This document shows, in pieces, positions 35,690 through 46,501 of a stretch of 64,000 nucleotides of DNA. Position 1 is the stretch's first letter. Each line of letters starts with the position of its first letter. The position numbers and the translations under genes were made by a program. The DNA comes from Heloderma charlesbogerti (Eukaryota > Chordata > Lepidosauria > Squamata > Helodermatidae): assembly GCA_026122225.1 (NCBI GenBank), contig JANEZZ010002882.1:310001-374000 (forward strand), given 5' to 3'. The notes under the pieces are model-generated. The model did not search any database, was not told the origin of the DNA, and was given only the letters and a program-made list of their open reading frames with translations.

Positions 35690-36165
35690 GCTGGTTAAGT
35701 CCTTTAGGGTGGGTCTTTCTAGAGGGACCTTCCTTGTGTGGCCAGCTTTTTGGAACGCCTTACAACTTGATGTTGCACCCCTCACCTAGCCCAACATCTC
35801 ACCCTGGGATCTTGTATTTCTGTCTTCCTCCTCTTGCTTTGGCATTCTTATGAGTGAAGAGGGCCTTGACTGGCTACTTTCAAACTGGGCAGCTTGCACC
35901 TAGGCAACCTCCATTCTGGGACTGCCAGTCTCCTGCAACTTCGACGCGTCATCAAACCCCTCCGTGTCCTCCCCCTCAGACTCCGAATCATCCATGTCTG
36001 TTGGGAGTGCCTCTGCAGAGGTGCTGGGCCCAAACTCTACATGGACCTAGACACAATGGAAGAGCTGCTGCTTTCTCTCCCTCTGAAGGCCTCAGGAATG
36101 GCAGTGGGTAGCTGAAGAAATGGAACTGGTAGCTGGAGCTGAAACTAGAGATAACTGAGGGAGGG
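35690..36165. other. Unresolved sequence, perhaps another LTR fragment
   Basis: The segment 35930-36110 encodes on its minus strand an acidic run (DMDDSESEGEDTEG near 35990-35950) similar in character, not in sequence, to the acidic frame of LTR family A. No LTR ends or duplication were found. Overlapping plus frames here lack motifs. Confidence 0.3.
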
Positions 36166-36169
36166 GTTA

Positions 36170-36270
36170 TTGTATTTATTTTAAAACATCGTACCCCACC
36201 TTATATCTGAGGAGTTCTAAGTGGCTTACAACCAAGTTTAATAATGTAACAATTAATAATCCTATTCTAA
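36170..36270 (-). repeat. L2-type 3' tail fragment
   Basis: TATTTATTTTAAAACATCG followed by CTTATATCTGAGGAG and AGTGGCTTACAA, the minus-strand L2 terminus pattern. Confidence 0.5.
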
Positions 36271-36399
36271 CTGGAGCTTTGAAAAGGTTCTGCAGTGCTG
36301 AAGTCATGCAATCTTCTTGATATTAGCAACAGGTATAGTGCATTGAAAGGTAGGTATGTTCTCCAGACTGTGTCCATTCACCTGTAGTCCCTGAGATTG

Positions 36400-37470
36400 G
36401 CTTCTGTACCAGAGGACTGGAAAGTGATCTATGAAACACGAATTACAAAAAAAGGGATCCAAGGGGCTTCCAGGAAATTACAAAATGGTTTGCTCCGTTC
36501 CATGTAAATTGGTGGAAAACATGATTAAAGATAAAATTAGTAAGCATATAGAAGGACAGGTCTTGCTGAGGAAGAATCAACATGACTTTTGTAAAATTAA
36601 GTCCTGTCTCACTACTTTTTTGAGTTCGTTGAGAGTGTCAGCAAACATGTGGATGGGGTGATCTGTTAGACGTTGTTCACTTGGACTTTCAAAAGGCTTT
36701 TGACAAAGTCTCTCACCAAAGACTTCTGTGCAAACATAGCAGTCATAAGATGAGCGGAAAGGTCATCATATGGATAGGCAACTGGTTAAAGAACAGAAAA
36801 CGGAGAGTAAGTAAGAATCAATGGTCATTTCTCACAATGGAGGGATGTATTGGGGTCGGTGCTTTTTAAGTTGTTCATAAATGATCTGGAATTAGGAGTG
36901 AGCAGTGAGGTGATGAGGTTTGATGACAACACCACATTATTTAAAATGGTTAAAACAAAAAAGGGTTACCAAGAGCTCCAAAAGGATTTCTCCAAACTGG
37001 AGAATAGATAACAAAATGGCAAATGTGATTCCATGCAAGTAAATATAAAATGAAGTACAGGAGCATGACTCATAATAGTAGAATCCTGGGTCATGCAATG
37101 AACCTGAATTATGGGAGATTCAGGACAGATAACAGTGAAATACTTCATACAGCACATACGTAAACTATGGAATTGTTTCTACAAGATATGATGGTAGCCA
37201 CCATCTTGGAAAACTTTAAAAGGGGATTAGATTCATAGTGGATAAGACTACCAATGGCTGCTACTCATGATGGCTATATATTACCTCTAGTATCAGAGGC
37301 ATTCTGCTTCTCAATACCAGTTGCTGAGGAACATGAGTGGGAGGGTGCTATTGCACCCATGTCCTGTTTGTGGGCTTCTGGTAGGCATCTGCTTGGCCAT
37401 TGTGTGAACAGGACGCTGGACTAGGCAGGCCTTTGGTCTGATCCAGCAGGGCTCTTCTGTTGTTGATCCC
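36400..37470 (+). mobile_element. Old CR1-type LINE, RT region to 3' end
   Basis: Decayed CR1 RT remnants: a segment like WKV...TKKGIQG near 36415, a QHDFCKIKSCLT patch near 36580, and LDFQKAFDKVSHQRLL (motif A) near 36684. The 3' region (37385-37460) carries the GGACGCTGGACTAGGCAGGCC and CTGATCCAGCAGGGCTCTTC phrase of a squamate CR1 subfamily. Several stops and shifts are present; it is clearly older than the CR1 at 32625. Confidence 0.75.
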
Positions 37471-37568
37471 TGAGATTTACAATTCTGCCTTGAGCCTTTT
37501 CAGAAGGCAACCAACTAACTTACCCAGCCCGCTACAATCCTACACTTGTTTTTTTGTTCTTATTTTAG

Positions 37569-37693
37569 ACTGAAATCTAGGAAAGTATTTCAGGAGATCT
37601 ATATGCGTAGCAAGGATTCTCATTTGGATTTGCATGTGCAGAGGTTTTCAACATGGGAACTCTTTCAGCCAATTATAGGAACATGCCAGACAG
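37569..37693 (+). CDS. Very tentative exon candidate
   Basis: An open 125-nt segment preceded by a pyrimidine-rich tract and AG (37546-37568) and followed by CAG/GTAGAG. Read in the frame that is open upstream, it gives RKVFQEIYMRSKDSHLDLHV-type sequence of mixed composition. In that frame its end phase (one leftover base) fits the third frame of the segment at 40834. The peptide is not recognised. Such patterns arise by chance often in 64 kb, so this is only a lead. Confidence 0.2.
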
Positions 37694-38065
37694 GTAGAGG
37701 AGGATGCTGGTGCAGGCCCCCACAAGCAAAAATGGGAACGCTGGTTTGAATTCATTATGATCTCAGATATAACTTGTGGTATTTCTGCAAAAAGCTATAT
37801 GAGAACATAATTTAATAATTTATTGGTGCACATTCTTTGTAAATATTCCATGGACATATTGTGGGAATCTTTTAGCTTTGGTGTGCCTGCTACAGCGCTT
37901 CTGGATGGGTATGAGCTTGATATGATCAGTGTGCTTCTTAAAGGACTTGTCTTGACTTATGAACTTGCATGGAATGTCCCTGTTGATAACAGTAAATCTT
38001 ACTTTTAATAATGTTAATGGTTCTAATTGCCTTGAGCCTGATGTGTTTCTGTATCTGAAACCTCT
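37694..38065. other. No recognised feature
   Basis: No repeat or gene signal that I can support. Confidence 0.35.
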
Positions 38066-38067
38066 AG

Positions 38068-38168
38068 AGCAGAGTTGGGCAACTTGTGGCCCACCAGATG
38101 TTTTACTCTATAGCTCCCATTATTCGGGGCTGATGGGATTTGTAAGTCAAAATAGCTGGAGGGCTGCT
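38068..38168. repeat. hAT-like MITE fragment
   Basis: Starts near 38072 with CAGAGTTGGGCAACTTGTGG and contains CCAGATGTTTTACTCTATAG and CATTATTCGGGGCTGATGGG, a pattern shared with the foldback at 56414 (AGATATTTTGGACTTCAGC, CCCATCAGCCCC). Only the left part is clear. Confidence 0.45.
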
Positions 38169-38379
38169 TTAGAGAGGTTCAGCCAAATTGGATTCTTTGT
38201 ATAAAGTATACTAGTGCAGGGGGCCATCATCATGATGGGCAAGGCATGTAGAAAAGAAAGGCTTATGCTGCTTGTACCAAGTGTGCCAAACAGGTGGGAA
38301 AGGTTCATGTGACTGCTTAATTCACAGGAAAAGGGGGCGGAGGACACCATGGAGAAGGCGTTCCCATGCCCTTGTATGT

Positions 38380-38745
38380 GTATCTCTGTGTTAGAAATGG
38401 ACAGAGTGAAAAGTGGACGTGGCCCGCCTGGCACCAACATAGTTAGCTTTTTGGTGCCAGGTTAAGGCCTTTCTCTTCTCCCAGGCATTTGGTAGCATAT
38501 GGTAAGTGTTTAATCGATCCTGGAATGTCTTTTGGTTATGGTTGTTTGCTTTTGAGATGGTTTGTTTGAAGTTGTTTTAGATATATGTTTCTTTTGTGTA
38601 TACTGTCTGTTCATGTGTTTTTTATGTAAATGGTTTTTAATCTCTGTATATTGTATTTTTAATGTTTTTCATCTTTGTAAACTACCCAGAGAGCTCCGGG
38701 TATTGGGCGGTATAGAAATTAAATAAATAAATAAAGTAAGTAAGT
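38380..38745 (+). mobile_element. L2-clade LINE 3' end
   Basis: Plus-strand L2 3' UTR ending in CCGGGTATTGGGCGGTATAG and AAATTAAATAAATAAATAAA. The coding part is only a short remnant at the left. Confidence 0.7.
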
Positions 38746-39560
38746 GCAGGTGGCTAGTGCCACGTGTTAGTCTTTGTCAAAGGAGTCTTAGCTGCTAAGA
38801 CTACGGTGGCATTTGCTGAAGTGGAATTCAGGTAGGTAGATTGTTTCACAGCCAGATTAGACTGTTCTGAATAGGAAGTCAAAAGATACAATGTTTTAGT
38901 TTGCCTTGGATTAAGGGGAACCAGCTTTGCTCAGGGTAGTTATGGGTTCAGGCCAGTAAAGCAGCCTCATATATAAACCCACAAAAGTAGCTAGCCTGCA
39001 TTTTGAAAGAAAAGCCTGAACTGCATTGCTATGCTGGTTGCTGGCCATAGAGCATGAAAGTATAGAATACTAGCCTCTTAGGAGGCCAATGTAAACATTT
39101 CCTTATGCCAGTTGGCTAGCAGAGTTGGAACTGAGAGACTGTCCCACCTCATTCCAGTCTTCGTGGAATTCCTGGTTGCCTGTGGCTACCAAGTTGTTAA
39201 AGGTTCAGTAATCACTTCGGCACATCTGAACTAGTTCAGTTGTTGTTTGCAGAGGGAATATTTAAGTATTATTCATGTTGCAATGCAGATTTGCGAAGTA
39301 GGGCAATGTGTGTAGTTGTGTAGGCTTGAAGCCAATGAACCGTATTATCTGGGAGCTCAAAGGCCTAACCACAGCAGTCTGTAAAGGAAGTTTCATGAAT
39401 GTATGTGAAGGTGTTCTCCTTCAGAGTTTGAGAGATGGAAGTTTCAGGTTCTCCTCTGTCAAAGTAATTGTTCTTTGTAATTTACTGTTGTGCAAATACT
39501 TGTTTTAAAACCTGCCTGGAATATTGCATACTTTAGTCAAAGCTGTTTATCATTTGGTGT
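38746..39560. other. No recognised feature
   Basis: Unique-looking sequence with short chance frames only. Confidence 0.35.
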
Positions 39561-39569
39561 AAGGACTTC

Positions 39570-39995
39570 TTATTTACAAGAAAGAAAATGCTGAGTCCGG
39601 TTAACGTGAACAGCATGATTCATAATGCGAACAATATGATTCATACTGTTTCACACAATTTTGCATGCTAAGTATTTTATTTGCTTGGTCTCTGACAGCT
39701 GTTGGGAGCAAATTGCTTGAGCAGAAAATTGTTAACATTTCTTTTGCTTTTTAATAATAATGTCACCGTTTTCCAAGCAAGTGATAGTGAAACATGCGTT
39801 ACTCTTATTAACCTCACAGGAAACTTCAATTCAGTGTTACAAGGTGGATAAATTATTAAGGTAGTGTCTCACGCATGCCCTGCAGTCTTAAGCAGCAATT
39901 TGTAAACAAGATTTACTTCAATATTGAAACGGCAAAAATAATTGCATACCTGTGAGATATCAAAAGCCAGTACTTTTTCATTGCATGCTATCAAG
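39570..39995. promoter_or_regulatory. Possible conserved non-coding element
   Basis: Repeat-free AT-rich sequence less than 1 kb upstream of the exon candidate at 40834. It includes two near-identical phrases (AGCATGATTCATAATGCGAA and a version of it 20 bp on, about 39611-39650) and several TAAT cores. The call rests on composition and position and is weak. Confidence 0.22.
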
Positions 39996-40126
39996 TGTAT
40001 AAATATTAATTTTTAAAAGTTTTTAATTTTCATCCAAAGTATGTAAACAATGTGTGTAATTTCTGTTTCTGTTAAAATGTGAACTGCTTTAAGTATCAAA
40101 CATCTGGATGAATAAGCTTTTATATA

Positions 40127-40733
40127 CATAGAATCATAGAATAGTAGGGTTGGAAGGGGCCTACAAGGCCGTCGAGTCCAACCCCCTGCTCAATGCAGGA
40201 ATCCAAGTCAGAGTATCCCTGACAAATGGCTGTCCAGCCTCGTCTTGAAGGCCTCCAGTGTGGGAGAGCCCACCACCTCCCCAGGTAATTGGTTCCATTG
40301 TCATATTGCTCTTACAGTCAGGAAGTTTTTCCTGATGTTCAGCCGGAATCTGGCTTCCTGTAACTTGAGCCCATTATTCCGTGTCCTGCACTCTGGGATG
40401 ATCAAGAAGAGATCCTGGCCTTCTTCTATGTGACAACCTTTCAAATACTTGAAGAGTGCTATCCTGTCTCCCCTCAGTCTTCTCTTCTCAAGGCTAAACA
40501 TGCCCAGTTCTTTCAGTCTCTCTTCATAGGGCTTTGTTTCCAGTCCCCTGATCATCTTTGTTGCCCTCCTCTGAACCCTCTCCAGTTTGTCTGCATCCTT
40601 CTTCAAGTGTGGTGCCCAGAACTGGACACAGTACTCCAGATGAGGCCTAACCAGTGCTGAGTAGAGGGGAACTAGTATTTCCCAGGATTTGGAAGCGATG
40701 CTTCTATTAATGCAGCCCAAAATAGCATTTGAA
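40127..40733 (-). mobile_element. CR1 LINE 3' end, 5'-truncated
   Basis: Minus-strand CR1. The terminal tail (ATAGAATCATAGAATAGTAGG) is at 40128-40150, and a frame for the ORF2 C-terminus runs 40720-40301 with [14 protein letters not shown] and [20 protein letters not shown]. The coding piece is open over its whole length, so this is a fairly young insertion. Confidence 0.88.
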
Positions 40734-40833
40734 CATGTTATATTCCCTTAATATTTTTTACAATCTCTAGCTACTAGATTCTTAACATGTCTTAAGTGAG
40801 CATACATTTTTAATTTTTAATTTTATTTTATAG

Positions 40834-40898
40834 GGAAGACGTCAGAAAGAAGTCCATTTCCATTGTTTGGTCGAGATCCAGGACTCTCGGGCTGTCAG
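40834..40898 (+). CDS. Candidate 65-nt internal exon, gene unknown
   Basis: A GC-balanced 65-nt segment in AT-rich DNA, bounded by a T-rich tract ending TTTTATAG at 40826-40833 and by a donor CAG/GTAAAT at 40896-40904, both close to splice consensus. All three plus frames are open. One reads KTSERSPFPLFGRDPG, another RKKSISIVWSRSRTLG and the third RQKEVHFHCLVEIQDS; I cannot choose between them or name the gene. There is no transposon signature across it. The short size fits an internal exon of a long-intron gene. Confidence 0.4.
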
Positions 40899-42205
40899 GT
40901 AAATGTCGCAGTACCTAGCAGAACTAACCTCAGCGCTCTTAGTGTTTTTAGACACGCAGAAGTGATGCCACTGGCTTGAGACAGGACAGGATCTGAGCAT
41001 GCACATTTGCAGATGGTGTACTGTTCTGTAAACCTACATTCTCTATTTTATCAAGCCCCTATGATACTCCATGTGCAGGTCTGATCCAGTCATAATGATC
41101 CTTATTTTCTAACCATGGTAAAGAAATTGGGTGTTTGCTGTAAGTTTGCATATTCCCTCCCTATGCTTTAACCAGGGTGTAATGTGACATCTGTACTAGA
41201 GCTAACAACATTGATTCCCTTGTGTATTTAGAAACAGATTGTCTCCTGAATAGCATTTCAAACCCTACCTTTAAATCTGGTTTTGAGGACAATCCTTACT
41301 AGCATTAGCCATGTGGGACAGAAGGGACCTTTGCCAGAGGTGTGGCATGCACACAGCAGATTTATGCACTGTGTTTCTAATAGGCCTAACATAGAGATAG
41401 GCGGAAGCGGAGATTGAGGACAGTAACATTGGTTTTATAACATTTGCTACCAGCTTCCCCTGCAAGCCTCAAGGAAGCACAGAACGGGACATCGGGTTTC
41501 CCAGCTTTTAGTTATAAAAAAGAAATGGAACGAAGTAGTACTCACAACAGTGATGGGGAGACTGAATGGAGGCTTTGCTCTTAGTAGAGTCTCCGTGGCC
41601 ATCATAATTTGGTTTTAAAATAGAATTTAGAGTAGAGAGCCTTAAAACGGGCCTTCTCCTAAAAAGGTTTTAAGAGGTGGTTAAAAATGGTTTCACTTGG
41701 CTCAAGATTTCCAGTGCTCTAGATTCCCTGTTTGACCACTACCATTGGACTCAAAATTGGCAACTCTTACATCAGTCTCAGTCCCTTGCAAGGCATCAAA
41801 AATGGGAGTTGGGCACTCACAGGTTGTGCTGTGTTATATATGACTTTGGACACAACGGGGATTTACAAGCTAAATAGATCTCTCTAGGCAAACAAGGCAA
41901 TGAAGTGGTTTAAGAAAAGAGCGCTGGAAACATGGCATCCAAGTGGAGTGAGAGTATCATGCTAGGAAAGGATCATGAGGAATAAGCAAATCCTCAGTTA
42001 ACCTTAGAGCTAAGCTAAAACTCACAAGCATGAGGAATACCCAAGGATAAAGAAATAGTTGGTGCCAAAACTTAAGGGCAATTATTAGTTTCAGAACAAA
42101 GATTACAAAGAACTTGATTAGTCTGAGGTTGGACTCTGGATGGAGTGATCAAGGAAACAAATGTCGGCTCTAGGGACTGAAAAGAAAACTTGGTGGTGGG
42201 GGTTG
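40899..42205. other. No recognised gene
   Basis: If the preceding exon is real this is intron. Nothing else recognised; frames here are short and without motifs. Confidence 0.35.
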
Positions 42206-42209
42206 TTTT

Positions 42210-42305
42210 TTTATTTAAAAAATTTCTTGGCCGCCTTTCAGGGCAGAAGCCTTCCCAAGGCGGCTCACAGCAATAAAATACATAAAAACAGTTAACATTC
42301 CTTGC
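42210..42305 (-). repeat. L2-type 3' tail fragment
   Basis: TTTATTTAAAAAATTTCTTGG, GGCCGCCTTTCAGGGCAGAA and AAGGCGGCTCACAGCAATAA, the minus-strand L2 terminal pattern. Confidence 0.6.
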
Positions 42306-42559
42306 TCTAAAGCAAACCCAAATAATTTTAGATAGATCAACCTGCTTAATGTTTCTCAAAATTGTATACTAAATATCTCTTAGGCAAATTAAGAGTCATG
42401 GGCAGTTGAAAATTTGATTTTAACGGAAGAATGGGTGGGGTTTGCAAATGGGAAATCCATAGTACATCAGTGTTTTGTTTGTCATCATTTAATGAGCCAG
42501 AATTCAAGAGGCAGCTCTTAAAGTGCTCTTTAGATGGCACAGGCCACCTCTAAAATTAT

Positions 42560-43030
42560 ACCATATTGATAACTCCATTTCACCTCTTTGCTGAAGAGGT
42601 TGCAATACAATAGGTTCTTCTATGCATATGTGGTGGGCATGTAAGCTGTTAAAAAATTTTTGGGTTAGCTGTCTTTGGGAACATTTCTGACATTACAGGG
42701 CAACTGCTGTTCCCTACTCCAGCCCATGCTGTTTTGTGCCTTACGGACCACCTAAACGTTCCTATAATCCAAAAGGAATTGGTCACTCTGTTAGTTGCAG
42801 CGTGTATGGAAACTGCAAATCAGTTGGAAACTGCTAACAATCTTTCCATACAAAAGTGGATGCCGAGAGTCTGTGTAATTGCCTTGTCATAGAAATTAAT
42901 GCAACACAGCAAAGTTGTGCGTGGTTTGTCTAGTATAGACAAGTTCGATGGGGTATGGTTTCCTTTCATCACACATATTAATCAATCCTTACCATTTTTC
43001 TCTTCGACTTACCCATGTTTTCCTGTGGTG
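42560..43030 (+). mobile_element. L1-type ORF2 C-terminal remnant
   Basis: A plus-strand patch that translates in shifting frames to an L1 C-terminal region: MHMWWACKLLKNFW near 42622-42663, LLVAACMETANQLETANN near 42790-42840 and KWMPRVCVIAL near 42858. It matches in character the L1 C-terminus at 54257-54568. Several shifts and stops are present. Confidence 0.6.
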
Positions 43031-43329
43031 GTGTAAGACAACTTGATACAGATGGTTAAAAGAGAGCTTCAGCTATTGGGCAGCCCAGAAATGAAATTAA
43101 TTAATTAATTAAAGATTGTGTTCTTATTTTTAATACTATGGATTGGACCTATGTAGTACTTTAGACAAGGTACTTTTGTTCTTGTTGCATTGAGACTGCG
43201 TAATGTTCTACTTCAGTTTTGGATTGTAGTTTGTCTTTTAGTTTGTTAATATTTTTTTTAATTATTTAATACACAAATATTCTCAGCATGACAGAAAAGA
43301 GTAATTTGTTACTTTTGTGGATTTTAGTT

Positions 43330-44885
43330 CAGCCTTCAACCTTGTAGATAGATTGTTTAAGGCATAAGTTATCTGCCGCAAACATTGATAGAAGGCTGAT
43401 ACTTTTAATCCAAATGCTCCACTTCAACACTACTCCTAGAGTTAGATTTAGGGTGAATGGATGTTATCAGAAAGCATACCAACTGATAAAGGAGTCCTCC
43501 AGGGATGTCTATTGGCTCCCTTCCTCTTTCATTTTTATATCAACAGTATTGTACAAGAACTGAATGATTTGGAATGCTTCCCAGTTTCTATCCGGGATGT
43601 TAAGCTCTCAGTTCTTCTACATGTGGATGATATCGCAATGATCTCCACTACATTAATTGGAATGTGAAGCTCGAGAAAGCTGAGTAAGTTCTGCACAACA
43701 GAGCATTTGTCTATTAACTACACTGAGACTGAAATTGTAGTCTTTGGGAAGAAGTGAAAAACTCATATGTGGAAGCTTGACAATAAATCTATTGACTAAT
43801 TGCACAACGTTAGATATTTGGGCCTTAGCTTCAATGCCCAATTTTCTTGGAGACGACATCTAGATGTAACTAAGCTGAAATCATCTCAGTCTACTCAATC
43901 CCTGCTTCAGTTTTTTAGTTCAGAAGGGGGAAGTTTCATCACCCCTGCAGTTGAGGTATTCCAGAAGAAGGTAGTTCTGCAACTGACATATGAGGCAGAG
44001 GTATGGGGATATAGGAATGCCTCTATTTTTTAGGTGATCCAGAATTATTTTATGAGATCCCTCTTAACTGCCCCCCAGGGTACACCTGATGTCACTTCTA
44101 AGGGCAGTAGGACTGACTTCTGTTAAAATGTCTATCCATGTTGCATTTGCTTTATATTGGTTCAAATTGGATATACAAGTGACTCCCACCTTCCAAAAAA
44201 TGCTTTCAGGAGCAACTTCAGACCTTATCCCCAAAGTCTTGGGTAAACTTGACCAGATGTATATTGCATGCTTATGGGATTGATATGGAGTCTTTCCTTC
44301 CTTTGCTTATGATAGAGTCAAGCAGATGCTTAGAGAAAAAAATTATCTCTATTCTAAGTGATTGGATCTGGTTACAATCTCACAGATGTCTTATTCCTGC
44401 TGGTACCCATTATATAAGCGTCTTTGGTCTGGAGAGCTACTTTAGAACTCTAACTGTGCCTCCCCCATCCCCGTTGAAAATCTGCCTTTCAGGAAGGAAG
44501 ATTTGATTATACTCTAGTCCATCAAAGATTCTGTATTTGTGGGTCTAGGGAGGTTGAGGATGTTTCCCACTACTTACTAAGATGTCCCCTCTATGACCAT
44601 CCCAGGAATAAATTCCTTGCTATCGTTCTCTGGTGCCTGTCAAACAGGCCCCTCTTAGATCAGATAAATACTCTTCTTTCTGGCACTGATGTTTTTACCA
44701 CTGTCCTGGTAGCAAAATTTGCCTTGGAGGCAAGGAAAATACATGCCAAATCCCAAACGGCCTAGGGGGAATGATTCTGTTGGATATGTGTTTGTATGTA
44801 TATACAAATATGCGACTGTACTGTACTGTTTTTCTTTTTATGTATATTGTGGTGGCCTGTTGCTTCAGGCAATAAAATTACTTTG
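43330..44885 (+). mobile_element. Non-LTR retrotransposon of unassigned clade, RT to 3' end
   Basis: Reverse-transcriptase remnants: GVLQGCLLAPFLFHFYINSI (43482-43541) and LLHVDDIAMIS (43612-43646), where the HVDD box keeps both catalytic Asp residues. The C-terminal part continues through frameshifts (RYLGLSFNAQFSWRRHLDVT, 43809-43868). It ends with a cysteine/histidine motif of the form C-x-C-x9-H-x4-C (about 44530-44584) and a stop near 44763. The 3' end has AATAAAATTACTTTG near 44872. The motif order fits a LINE, but I cannot assign the clade from sequence alone. Confidence 0.65.
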
Positions 44886-45995
44886 CACATAAGTAGAAGA
44901 ACTCTGGTTATCAAGAACAAAGCCATCTTCCTTCCAAGATCCTCCAAGCATCCCAGGAAACCCTGCAATCCATGATGCCTTGTTTTCTGGTGTGGGGGTG
45001 TTTACAGATCCTTACTGTGATTTGTGAGGAGATAGCATCTGATTGAGTGGTCCTAGAAGTGGAGGGGGAGGTGTAAATGGTAGAATTTTGATACCTATCT
45101 AGAGACTGGTTCCTACCTACATCAAGATCAAAGAACTCTTGTCAATTACATGCATATGATTGTCATATTTTGAGATTTAGAATATATGTCAGCCCAAGAA
45201 GCGTTCTGTCCATTTCATACTTGCCAATTCAGTCTGATATGTGGAGTTGCATGTGTTTTATAATGCAAGAATAGCTCTGAGAATGTGTCTGGGCAGGCAC
45301 TTGAGTATGCTGCATTAATCCTGCCTTGTGCTGGATACCAGTCCTTAAAGCAGCATTCCTTAACAGAAGGTCACTAGAGAAGTGCATGTGTTAACCTTTT
45401 AAAGTTGTTTTTTATTGCAGGGTTTTCAAAGGGGTTTTGATTCCTTCAGTTCTAAAGACCTGTTTAGGAGGCAGCACTGATGACAAAGCTCTTCAGACTT
45501 CCTTTGTAATCAACTACATTCTGTCCATTTGGTTCTGAATGGATTGTTCTAAAGTTTGTCAGTCTGATGCTCTTTGTCCTTTGAAATATTGCTAAAAATT
45601 AAAAGTAGATGTTATAAAACCTTGATGATAAGACAGTGTTGTAAAAACTGTTCGGCGCTGTAGTGTGAAGTATGCACTTAATTAAATATGAAGATCTGTA
45701 TCTTTCTTTAGAGTATTTAAAATATTACCTGCCTTAGAGCTGTATGAATCTCACTGTGTTTAAATCTGTTAATTATCTCTTCAGGCACTTGCTATATGAG
45801 GTAAAGGTATTGGTCAAAGCAAAATTGTATGGCTGAGCTGTACATACATGAAAAATGAGGTTTATAAAAGAGCGGCAGGCACACTATTAACTCTAGCACA
45901 GATTCTCTGTTCTGTCTGAGGCTACTGTTTAACAAGTAGACTTTTTTTTCCTCATATATACATTTCTAAACTGTTTTCTTATACTTCCTGTTCAT
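44886..45995. other. No recognised feature
   Basis: No long frames. A good acceptor-like tract (45400-45420) has no matching donor nearby, so no exon is called. Confidence 0.4.
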
Positions 45996-45999
45996 TTTT

Positions 46000-46254
46000 C
46001 TCTTCATAAAACAATAAAATCAAAAGCAACATAAAATATAACTAGAAACAAAACTCACAGCAGCCCCAACATTAAAAACAGATTTTAAAACTGAGAGGCC
46101 CAGGCTACTTGAATTATTTTAAAGGCCTGTTTGAACCAAAGGTCTTCACATGGTGCCAGAAAGACCACAGGGATGGTGCCAGGTGACCATTTCTGAGGCA
46201 GCTGTTCCATAATTGGGGTGCCAGTACTGAAAAGGCCTTCTACCTGTCTCATTT
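46000..46254 (-). mobile_element. L2 LINE, left part, split by the CR1 at 46255-53707
   Basis: Minus-strand L2 sequence (GGTCTTCACATGGTGCCAG, AGCTGTTCCATAATTGGGG, GAAAAGGCCTTCTACCTG) that stops at 46250. The matching continuation (GTGGGGGCACTCAGAG, GGGCCTCTGAAGAAG) resumes at 53710, so the large CR1 sits inside this L2. Confidence 0.75.
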
Positions 46255-46501
46255 CATAGAATCATAGAATAGTAGGATTGGAAGGGGCCTACAAAGCCAT
46301 TGAGTCCAACCCCCTGCTCAATGTAGGAATCTAAGTCAGAGCATCCCTGACAGATGGCTGTCCAGCCTCGTCTTGAACACCTCCAGTGTGGGAGAGCCCA
46401 CTACCTCCCTAGGTAATTGGTTCCATTGTCATATTGCTCTAACAGTCAGGAAGTTTTTCCTGATGTTCAGCCGGAATCTGACTTCCTGTCACTTGAGCCC
46501 A

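Noticed and set aside
45400..45480. Acceptor-like sequence ending TTTTTTATTGCAG
   Set aside because: No downstream donor and no convincing open frame.
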